Source: Ascidia mentula (taxonomy: Eukaryota > Chordata > Ascidiacea > Phlebobranchia > Ascidiidae). Taken from it: a DNA stretch of 64,000 bases. The stretch's first letter is position 1; every line of letters begins with the position of its first letter. Of this stretch, positions 25,701-36,700 are shown piece by piece. The stretch is from assembly GCA_947561715.1 (NCBI GenBank), contig OX387197.1, forward strand, positions 2,175,001 to 2,239,000, in the 5' to 3' direction. The position numbers and the translations under genes were made by a program. The notes under the pieces are model-generated. The model searched no databases. It saw only the letters and a program-made list of their open reading frames with translations, and had not been told where the DNA came from.

Positions 25701-26706
25701 GTGTTCAATTAACAGTAAGGATATGCTTAAAAGTTATTTTTTTTGTTGACATATCGTTTGTAGATCCAGACCTGATCGAAGGGAATGCAGCCAAATTTGA
25801 GCTTTATTCCAAATAATGACGACCCAAGACAAAACAAATCAAACTTGAATCTATAATTGCTCATCGTTCAGTTTTAATTGATGGGATTAGCTGCATTCTT
25901 TATTGCATGAATAACATCATTCTTATCTTTAGATGTTTCGTTTTGTATCGGAGGAATGGACGGCAGAAAACCCCTACAATCATGTGAGTTCTACGATCTG
26001 CGCTGTAAAACTTCTTCTCAAATCTCTTCTCTCAATGAAGCAAGAAGCAGTTTAGCTTGTTTAGATGTTGGAGGGATGATCTATGCCATTGGTTAGTTAT
26101 CAGAAAACTACCTAATAGCTTTACGATCTTGCCAGCCAAATAGCATGCTTTCACTTTGTGATGGTTTTTGCGACGCGCCGCCATCGGTTTTAGCATTGTT
26201 TGTATACAAGTGTTTCCACATTGGTTTGTCCCAGGCGGGTTTCGCCTACCAGTGACTGCGGCATGTTCATATGTTTTACTGACAGCAATTACAAACCTGG
26301 ACCAAGTTTTACTTTAAATCTGACAGGAGGTGATGGCGGTCTTGGCCCCCTGCAAACAGTTGAAGGATACGAACCTAGAGTCAACAAATGGAAATATGTT
26401 TCTCCTCTCCTAACACCTCGTTGCCGTCACTCTGCTTGTGTTATTGATGGGAGGATTTATGTTGTGGGTGGATTGAGGTGAGGTTTACATTTCTATTTTT
26501 TCTATTTTTAATAAGTTGGATTTGCAAACGTTGTTTTTATTCTTACAAACTAAAGCAATGCATTTTACTGAGCAATTTTTGGGGTATTTAGGAGTTTATC
26601 TGAAGAACTGACATCAGTTGAAGTTTACGACCCAACCTCAGATGCCTGGACACATGCATTTGATCTTGACAAACCGGTTTATGGCGCGACAGTTGTTGCT
26701 GTTTAA
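19729..26706 (+). CDS. Kinase-Kelch fusion gene 3 (one phase conflict near the 3' end)
   Basis: Third paralogue, more diverged. Exons: 19729-19776, 20169-20338, 20492-21321 (kinase); eleven linker exons from 21694-21744 to 24251-24331; Kelch exons 24641-24732, 24895-25075, 25574-25714, 25933-26091, about 26286-26477, 26592-26706. The start was chosen because the first exon gives 16 residues and joins exon 2 in the same phase as in gene 2. Kinase: Gly loop GRGSFG, ATP lysine in HAVKCF, catalytic loop HGDLKPEN, DFG in KITDFGSAQL, APE in FYAAPEKL; catalytically complete. The linker is 261 residues, mostly units ending in DVT.PKL.VG. The stop context VVAV* matches gene 2. Odd point: Kelch exon 5 from its only good acceptor is one base shorter (192 versus 193) than in gene 2, so the frame breaks after exon 4 and reaches a stop after 10 codons. 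Either a real lesion, unusual splicing, or a sequence error. Confidence 0.8.
21694..24331 (+). repeat. Array of 11 symmetrical mini-exons (linker of gene 3)
   Basis: Exons at 21694-21744, 22162-22212, 22342-22401, 22612-22662, 22746-22796, 22863-22973, 23349-23399, 23568-23666, 23846-23905, 24057-24173 and 24251-24331. All are multiples of three and phase 1-1. Six are C-type units, five of exactly 51 bp and one of 60 bp, coding 17-20 residues such as GARLLSSDVTNPKVPV. The 111-bp exon fuses an A-like head (DVRPCIDSPLDGN) with a C-type tail. The same C type occurs once in gene 1 (2599-2658), which ties the arrays together. Confidence 0.8.
25235..25435. repeat. Dispersed repeat, copy in gene 3 intron
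   Basis: Contains TTTCCACTTTGT, then CAACGTCGATCCGTTGGGTA, then ACTATGGCCAAA. The same ordered blocks occur at 60068-60200 and, more diverged, at 52550-52710. A non-coding dispersed family, probably SINE or MITE derived; the ends are not defined. Confidence 0.55.
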
Positions 26707-27766
26707 GATGTGTTTGTTTTGCAGTAAAAAGATGACGATGTAAAGGTTCGATATTTTAATTTTGAACTGTGAAATACTGGAAAATTTGAATCGTAATTTT
26801 TTCACAAAATGTTGTTTCAACTTCCTGGATGTATTTTCAGTAAATTACAATGTTTTTACCGAAACATTACCGTTGGCACTGACAAGGCCTGCGTGTGAAG
26901 TTTTTGGTGATTTTCCCTTATGAAAATGCGAGAATGGCACACAATCATAAGCTGAGCAATTTTTGCAATAACAATCCTTCTGCAACTAATTTTGTTGCTA
27001 TTGAGAGGCGAAGGTTCGGGCCAACCATGAATATGTAAATGGGTTTAATTTTTATCGTTCGTTTTTTCACAAAACTGTTTTACAGTTTTTGTTGTTGCTT
27101 CTGTCAAAATATTTTCCGACCGAGGTTTAAGCTGCCCTGAAGAAAGAAATTACCCCGTAAATAATTTTGACCCGAGTGTGCAGATAAGACGCAACTCCAC
27201 ATAAAAATAAAAAAAATTAAGACAATTCTTGTGATTAATTTTTCTCTTTAAAAATCAACGACACTAAAACTGACTGCAACTTACCCCTATCGAAAAGTTA
27301 ACACCCAACGTGTTCTGAAGCATTGTGGCAATTTTCGCTTTTCACTTTTATTAATGGAAATATTGATATGGATCCTCCAGAAAGGAGTATATTGCAAATA
27401 TCCACTCGTCAGCGACCAGCTAAATTAGCTACAAGGCTATCTTACTGAACGTCACAAAACAATCATAAAATGAATATTTTTTTTTGCAAAAATTTAAACG
27501 AACCTAATCATCGTCAAAAACATTTTTCTACTGGTGTATGTAGCGTAACTGAATACAACGAAAAAAGGGTTATAAGCATAGGCATATTAATGAAATCAAA
27601 AATTTCCTAGCATCGTGCACATGTCAGTTTTGACCTAACAATGGGCTACAAACAGAGGTAAATAAATGCATCATTTTAAGCTATGATGTAGTGTCTGTTG
27701 AAAATTATACATTAAAACCCTACTCATAATATTATTAAACAATTCTTGAGCCACAAGAGACAGTTT
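26707..27766. other. Convergent 3' region between gene 3 and gene 4
   Basis: The kinase-Kelch array (plus strand) and the BTB-Kelch array (minus strand) end tail to tail here. About 1.06 kb with no recognisable gene; it should hold both 3' untranslated regions. A short plus-strand frame near 27350-27450 (MDPPERSILQISTRQRPAK) has no family I recognise. Confidence 0.45.
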
Positions 27767-30700
27767 TTAATCTAAAGGGAAAATTCTGGCAAAATCCTTT
27801 TCATTCTCAATTCCAGTAATGACCCTCCATGTTTTGTGCGACACATTGAACTCCTTCAACAACCAGCCTTCATGGTAGCTGTAATTGTATTTTGAATACC
27901 TCAAATATTTTATAAATCTGGCAGGTTACAAGAGAAATGGACCTAAATTTCAGAACAAACATTTTTACCTAGGTTAGGAGTTAAGTTTCAATTCTCCCAC
28001 TTACATATACCAGACAATTTTGTGACCAGTTTTACAGAAGCTGTTGCATTACTTACACAAAGTCACATAGATTTATCATAAATAGCACAATAAATCACAA
28101 ATTATCATGTTTTAAAAGATTGTTACAAATGTTAATACCTTTGCACAACTGCAATGATGTTTCCATTCACAAAACACACATCTCTTATTGACTGAGTGTT
28201 CATCATTTCATTTATCTTTATTGCTTCTAACTAGCGGAAGCCGATCATGCCCGTAGCAAAATTTCTAAGATTTTGAAAGAAGCCAAATTGCCACCTTCAA
28301 ACTTTTCTAAAGAAGAATGGGAAGCAACTAAGAGTTTGAGGAACGACACCAACATCATCATATCCAAGGCTGACAAAGGAAATTGCACTGTGGTCATGGA
28401 CAGACAAGATTATGACAATAAAGTTGTTACCATGCTCTCGGACAACGAAACTTACAAGAAACTTGCCAAATCACCTTGTACTAGACTGGAGACGAAACTG
28501 AACAAATTTGTGTGGAAACTACGGACAGAAGACTGCATATCCCAACCGGAGTATCGAAGACTACACAGCAGCGACGGTGTGCTCCCAAAGTTCTACGGGT
28601 TACCCAAAATCCATAAGGAAGGTATTCCATTAAGACCGATTGTTTCTTTTGTCAACTCGCCAACCTACCAGCTATCTAAGTTCATCAGTCAAATTTTATT
28701 TCCTTTAGTTAATAGTACTGACTTTACTGTAAAAAATTCCAGTGAGTTTGTAAAGATTATTTCTGATTATAAATTACTTCCGCATGAGTGTCAAGTATCG
28801 TTTGATGTCGTTAGCCTGTTTACGTCAATTCCGACAGATGTTGCGCTCAGAATATCCTTGGACCAACTACAACAAGACACAACACTACATAAACGTACCA
28901 ATCTTAAGTTAACACACATCCAAGAGGCATTACAGTTGTGCTTAGACTCGACTGTTTTCACATATAAACACGACATTTACCAACAAATTTTTGGCACCCC
29001 CATGGGCTCTCCCATTTCACCGGTTCTGGCCAACATTATAATGGAACAACTTGAGCAAACCGCTCTTGCTTCCTTCAAAACACCCCCGCGACTTTGGCTC
29101 CGCTATGTCGATGACACGTACGTCATCATAGCAAAAGACGAGGTCGCAGGGTTTCATAACCACATAAACAGCATCGAACCTTCCATTAAGTTTACCCGGG
29201 AAACACAACATGACCATAGTCTGTCATTTTTGGACGTAAACGTCACTGCAAACCCGGACGGGAAACTTACCACCTCCATTTTTTACAAGCCTACACACAC
29301 TAACCGCTACTTACAATACACCTCACACCATCCGAAACATCAAAAACTCACTGTGGCCAGAACCTTATATAACAGAACGATTACACATATTGCCGATCCA
29401 CACACTCGGAGGGTTGAACGCAAACACATTCGAAACGTTCTAAAACTAAACAAATTTCCCACTAACCTAAATCTCACACCCCACACACACAACAAACCCA
29501 CACAAACATACACAGCATTCACTTCCATACCATATGTACAGGGAGTTTCTGAGCGGATATCAAGAATACTCAACGCCACTGGCGTAAAAGTTGCCATGAA
29601 ACCGGTATGCACTTTAGAAAACATGTTTCCCAAACCTAAAGACCGTATTCCCATGCTTCAAATGACCGGTGTAGTTTACTTAATCCCTTGTCTTGATTGT
29701 AACACTGTGTATATTGGCCAGACTAAGCGCAATTTAACGTCTCGTATTTAAAGAACACAAGGCAGCCATACGCAATATGGAACCCAATAAATCTGCCCTA
29801 TGTGCCCACATGCTTGACACCGACCACCGTATCAATTGGAAGGAAGCAAAAGTATTAAAACAAGAAACAATTTTGGCAAAACGGTTGGTTGTGGAAAATT
29901 ATTATATTAATTCGCTACCGAATGTTTTAAATCGGAACGATGGAAAAGTACTTTCGCCCGTGTTCCGCAATTTCGCCCGTAACAATTCGTGACTTTTGTT
30001 TCCCATGTTTGGCCGTTTGACCCATGATCGATGTTGTCCATTGAATTATGTCCCGCTGTGTTTTAGCTGTTACGCCCTTTTGTTTTTTCGTCGCTCAATT
30101 TCTTTGCCCTGTTGGTTCGCTTCGCTACTGTGTTTGTTTTATTCTCTGAAGAAGCCTAGTCGTACGTACAGGCGAAACGTCAGAAAATACAATCTTTTTT
30201 AAACAAAAGGTGTATATTTGTTGTTCTCCACCAGAAGAGCGTCAGATTCATAATTCATTATGATACCTGGTGGTCAAAGCCTATTTTCAGTTTTCAGTAT
30301 TATCAGAAGAGAAAACAGTAAATCGACGCTCTTAGCGGCTCGAAGGTTCATCAAAGAAATTTGCACGATTGAAAAGGAGTACAGTCACCTACGGTTCAAT
30401 CATAGATGCAAAGACCTCAGGACTCTTCCAAAAAGTTTAAGGTTAACTCCTCCGGACAAGACTAGACAGGCTTTTAAACTTGTGAGAAACTGCGGTTGGC
30501 AATTGCTAAAATGTCGCATTGCCAATTCTCACCAAAAAATCTCGCAACTTAAGAAGACCTCGGAGAATCTGAAGAAACACCTCCAGGAACATCTTTCCCC
30601 GAGTCTTTTTGAATCCTTGGTTTCGTATGGAAATTTTCGTCGACAAGCAGTAGCCAGTTTATGTGAAGCAAGACATGAAGCCAAGATGAAATCTTTGGAT

Positions 30701-33700
30701 AATTCAAACAAAGACAGACAACAGGGTTCCGATCAAAAAGGAATTTGGATTAAAAACATTTCTTCCCGTGTCTTAACTAAAGCAGAAACAACAGTGTTAG
30801 AAAAGGGACAAAATTTCGCCATCACTCCACACAAATTACCCACCATTGATCTGATCAGTGCCTCTGAAGCAGCTCTTCTACGCCTGGGCACAGATAAACT
30901 AGCGGAAGCCGATCATGCCCGTAGCAAAATTTCTAAGATTTTGAAAGAAGCCAAATTGCCACCTTCAAACTTTTCTAAAGAAGAATGGGAAGCAACTAAG
31001 AGTTTGAGGAACGACACCAACATCATCATATCCAAGGCTGACAAAGGAAATTGCACTGTGGTCATGGACAGACAAGATTATGACAATAAAGTTGTTACCA
31101 TGCTCTCGGACAACGAAACTTACAAGAAACTTGCCAAATCACCTTGTACTAGACTGGAGACGAAACTGAACAAATTTGTGTGGAAACTACGGACAGAAGA
31201 CTGCATATCCCAACCGGAGTATCGAAGACTACACAGCAGCGACGGTGTGCTCCCAAAGTTCTACGGGTTACCCAAAATCCATAAGGAAGGTATTCCATTA
31301 AGACCGATTGTTTCTTTTGTCAACTCGCCAACCTACCAGCTATCTAAGTTCATCAGTCAAATTTTATTTCCTTTAGTTAATAGTACTGACTTTACTGTAA
31401 AAAATTCCAGTGAGTTTGTAAAGATTATTTCTGATTATAAATTACTTCCGCATGAGTGTCAAGTATCGTTTGATGTCGTTAGCCTGTTTACGTCAATTCC
31501 GACAGATGTTGCGCTCAGAATATCCTTGGACCAACTACAACAAGACACAACACTACATAAACGTACCAATCTTAAGTTAACACACATCCAAGAGGCATTA
31601 CAGTTGTGCTTAGACTCGACTGTTTTCACATATAAACACGACATTTACCAACAAATTTTTGGCACCCCCATGGGCTCTCCCATTTCACCGGTTCTGGCCA
31701 ACATTATAATGGAACAACTTGAGCAAACCGCTCTTGCTTCCTTCAAAACACCCCCGCGACTTTGGCTCCGCTATGTCGATGACACGTACGTCATCATAGC
31801 AAAAGACGAGGTCGCAGGGTTTCATAACCACATAAACAGCATCGAACCTTCCATTAAGTTTACCCGGGAAACACAACATGACCATAGTCTGTCATTTTTG
31901 GACGTAAACGTCACTGCAAACCCGGACGGGAAACTTACCACCTCCATTTTTTACAAGCCTACACACACTAACCGCTACTTACAATACACCTCACACCATC
32001 CGAAACATCAAAAACTCACTGTGGCCAGAACCTTATATAACAGAACGATTACACATATTGCCGATCCACACACTCGGAGGGTTGAACGCAAACACATTCG
32101 AAACGTTCTAAAACTAAACAAATTTCCCACTAACCTAAATCTCACACCCCACACACACAACAAACCCACACAAACATACACAGCATTCACTTCCATACCA
32201 TATGTACAGGGAGTTTCTGAGCGGATATCAAGAATACTCAACGCCACTGGCGTAAAAGTTGCCATGAAACCGGTATGCACTTTAGAAAACATGTTTCCCA
32301 AACCTAAAGACCGTATTCCCATGCTTCAAATGACCGGTGTAGTTTACTTAATCCCTTGTCTTGATTGTAACACTGTGTATATTGGCCAGACTAAGCGCAA
32401 TTTAACGTCTCGTATTAAAGAACACAAGGCAGCCATACGCAATATGGAACCCAATAAATCTGCCCTATGTGCCCACATGCTTGACACCGACCACCGTATC
32501 AATTGGAAGGAAGCAAAAGTATTAAAACAAGAAACAATTTTGGCAAAACGGTTGGTTGTGGAAAATTATTATATTAATTCGCTACCGAATGTTTTAAATC
32601 GGAACGATGGAAAAGTACTTTCGCCCGTGTTCCGCAATTTCGCCCGTAACAATTCGTGACTTTTGTTTCCCATGTTTGGCCGTTTGACCCATGATCGATG
32701 TTGTCCATTGAATTATGTCCCGCTGTGTTTTAGCTGTTACGCCCTTTTGTTTTTTCGTCGCTCAATTTCTTTGCCCTGTTGGTTCGCTTCGCTACTGTGT
32801 TTGTTTTATTCTCTGAAGAAGCCTAGTCGTACGTACAGGCGAAACGTCAGAAAATACAATCTTTTTTAAACAAAAGGTGTATATTTGTTGTTCTCCACCA
32901 GAAGAGCGTCAGATTCATAATTCACTTTACTTTTTATGTTGTACAACCACACAGTGAAAGCCTGTTGACCTGCAACAAATCTATTTCATAAACGACAGTT
33001 AGGAAACTTATTTCCAATAAAATAGCTCAAATATTGAAAGTAACATTAAGTGCCAGAAGAACAGATTATTAAGTTACAATATGCCTGGCAGCAACAAAAA
33101 CATTATGTTTGTAACATTAAGTAATTATGTAAAGATTTTTAAATTCCTTATGCAACTTTTCAGTTGTTTGCAATAATTATTGTTGACTGTTTTGCTATAT
33201 AGTGCTTAGATAAACAGGCAGCAAAAAATTAAATAAAAATGTTGACTTTAAATGCAGTTTACATTAGATACAAGGTTAGACAATAGAACACAAACCTTCT
33301 TCAAACAAATATAACTCATTTTGGTGAAACAAAGCTTTTGTAACATTGTTCACTTTTGTTGAGTTGTTTAGAAACTGTTTGCTGTTAAAGTCATAAAAAT
33401 AACCCGATGGAAAGCAAAACAATCCTAGGAAGCAAAGGAAGTAAGTGTACAGCGTGGTTGTTGGTTTTCAAGTTTACCTGATTCAGTGGCAGCAAAACTT
33501 TTATCTGTTACATTGCCTGAACGGGATTCCCAATTCTCATGTACTGTGTGAAATACCAAACATTTGGTCACATCTGGTCTTCCCCAATAATCAGTAGTTT
33601 CCACACACACAAAAATATAATCTGCAAGATAAATATGACAATGACAGCAGCAAAAATTTTTAGATCTTTCAAAATCAAGTAAAAAGCTTAAAAAAGCGTT

Positions 33701-36700
33701 TGCCATTTTCAGAGTTGACATTAAATCCAGGTATATAGCATGCACTTGGTTCATACAACCACACTTCCTTATGAATGTTGTGTAACTTAAAAATAATTTA
33801 TTCACTTTCAGAAAAAAAAATGCGACATGAATAGAGAAATACCATCTACTTAACTACTAACTGAGCCGTACTCTTTCAGTTTTTAAAAACAACTTGCCAT
33901 TAAACCCAGTTGCAGCAGTAATACGTCCGTTATTTGGATTTCGAACCGTTTTCCACCCACTTAAAGGTGCATCCAAGTTTAACTTCTCAATTTTATTTGT
34001 GTTTGAAACACCAAGTGCATAAATCCAGTTGCCCAGCTTTACTGCTGCGTTAAAATTATCCAGTTGATTCTAAAAAGAACACTTCATCATCATTATGTTT
34101 ATTTTGTGGAGAAGATTACAATGTAAATTAACTATACAAGCAAACATTAAAGCAATATGAATAATGATATATCTGTGTAGGTTATCGAGTTAGGTGCCCA
34201 TTTCCTCACAGAGAATCATGCTCTGCCATAGAATCCCAACCGATTGCGAGGGATGGGTAGCAACCAGTCGGTGATCACTTCCCACCAACTTGGTATTATT
34301 ACAAAAGTTGTATATACTTACATAAGAAACCTCCTCTGTAAAGTTGTTGGCAAAATTTATTTTTCTCAGCTGACCAGTTGAAGTCAGTGCCAGAATGCTG
34401 GTTGAGGGGTCTAAGATTAGTGAAAATTGTGAAACCAATGGATTGGGAAGTGTTTTTGTACGGTAATTCATGTGAGTGTAATCACAATAAAAAGATTATA
34501 ATTTTATTTATAATATTTACCTACCTATTTTGTTCAAGCTATCAGGTAACACATCTTTGGAAATTTTTGTGATTACTCTTTTTACAACTTCACTGTATTC
34601 CAGTAAAATATTCTGAAAATAATAAAAACATACATTTATGGTTATTGTATTAACGTCATACTCACATAATTTACAAAATGTAATTTAGAAATGGCATTTT
34701 AATTTTCAACTTTTTATATATTTTTTTATTTAGTGGAAGCCAATTATATCCGTGTTCTTATTTATAAAATCAGAAGCGTGGACACAAAGTTGTTCTAGTA
34801 ACATTTAAAATTAAATTGAAGGTTAACTTGTGTCACATGAAAGAAGTGTTGCTGGTTAGGTAGATTTCATGAAGTAAAAACATTTTATTGCATGTTCTTA
34901 AGAATCGCTGTTGTTAATTGTTGTATTAGTTTTGTGTCAAAGGAGGTTCTGGAATTATACTTAGTATTGCCAAAAGTGGGCAAATTATAAACTCACGAAA
35001 ATGTTTTAAACACAGACCATTTATCATGACAACATTCACTGTCTTTGCAACCAAGGCATTGCAGCCTTGCTGGTACAGACACTTTTTTCCTGAAAAGTGT
35101 CGAAGCTAGATATGAAAAATCAAGCTCAAGCCTTAACTCGCGACCCTCAGATAACCAGACCCAATGCTCTACCGACTGAAACACAGGAGCTCAACATTTG
35201 ATTGTGGTAAATTATGGCCATGATACTTTTGCACAAGCTGACAACTTGCTGCTCCAACTTCATATTTACATTACCTGTGATCACTATAGACCTGCTTCAG
35301 TTTGGTGGAAATGCATTTATCATTGTGTTCACATATTAATATAACTATGCTTTTGCCCAAAACTTGATGTGGACATCACCTAAAATAAATATTTACCTGC
35401 TTCTGGACAACACTTGACAAAAAATAACTGCTCATTTTTGTCAAATCCAACATAAAAAATAATTCTGGAAATGTTTGTTGTCTGTCTTCTTTCTTATATT
35501 CCACCCAAGAAATAATCAACATGTACGCATCTTCTTCCTTGTTGTCCTGTCAGGATGTGTAGTCATACAATGTGATTGTAATCCCTAACATGAATATATT
35601 GGGAAACTGTCATACATGATAAACACACATTTTTGTTTTTGAGTAAAAGAACTTGTTTAAATTCTTCCAAATCCAATTGCATGAAATCGTCCTCCTCTCG
35701 TATCAACAAAAAGTTGTCAGAAATATATTTTCCACTTCTTTTTTCCAGCTCACTTGCATTGTACTTTTTGGCAGAAGACCAAATTTTCAATGAGTTTTCT
35801 GGGTTTTGTTCATCCAACAGAAATTTGCCACAGAAATCTTTTAGGTCTGAAAAAATGTACTGTACATTTACATTACAAATTTACTGCATTCGGCCCCCAG
35901 AACAATGTAATAATAGCCAAGCGTTCATTCATAACACAGTAATATTGGGCGTTCATTTATAGATACAAAATTGATAGCAATAATGTACCTAAATATGCAG
36001 GACAATAAAGTTTTACAAGCCTGAAAATTGTTTGCAAACTGAATTATCAAAAGGTAACAAATAAATCAAACTATATTACTGCTTACATGGCAACATAAAG
36101 TAGTCAGATGCAGCCAAAACTTGGTAAACATTGTCTTCATCCAGTATAACTTTGCTTGTGTAAATGAAATCCAACACCAGCTTCACTGTTTCTGCTGAAA
36201 TTTCTGTTATCTTTATGACATGTTGGTATTTTTCCTTCATCTGTGTAAGTTTAGTTCTAATTAAAAATGTTTTTGTACTTTTTGTTTCTCATTTACAAAT
36301 CATTTACAAGTAATTTGAAACTATTGACATAATTACATTTTTAAGATATTTGGGACAAAAAAGTTCATAATATAAAAACTAAGAACACTCACATCAGCAT
36401 TAAGAAGTTTGTCAAAATAATCAGACATTGAAACCAAAACACATTTGTGAGCTTCAAACTTTTCTCCATCAGCTTCCAACACAACATCACAGCAGTTTTT
36501 AGTGGAGTCTCGATATCTTTAATGATAAACAATTAATATATATAAAAGAATGTACTGTGACTACAGCATATCATTGTGTAAAAACTGTAGTAAGGCTCAC
36601 TGTAGTTAACAGTGTATGTAATTGTTTGGACAAATACCCTATAATATTCGCAAAGTTTTTACCAAAGGATTGTAAATGTTTATCTTGTTCTGGCACTGCC

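Larger units (their letters stand above)
30258..32924 (+). mobile_element. Penelope-like element, long downstream copy with intact frame
   Basis: Follows the truncated copy without spacer. It holds the open frame at 30260-32659 and about 265 bp of 3' sequence with a hammerhead-like motif, ending CAGATTCATAATTCA, after which gene 4 coding sequence resumes at 32925. Near identity of the two copies and the open frame argue for very recent insertion. Identical duplicates could also reflect assembly, so read support matters. Confidence 0.85.

Noticed and set aside
27351-27450. Short plus-strand frame starting MDPPERSILQ
   Set aside because: No homologue known to me, no splice or repeat support.
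29340-32322. Minus-strand open frames of 60-104 codons inside both Penelope-like copies
   Set aside because: They lie opposite the reverse transcriptase frame, are the same in both copies and show no domain.
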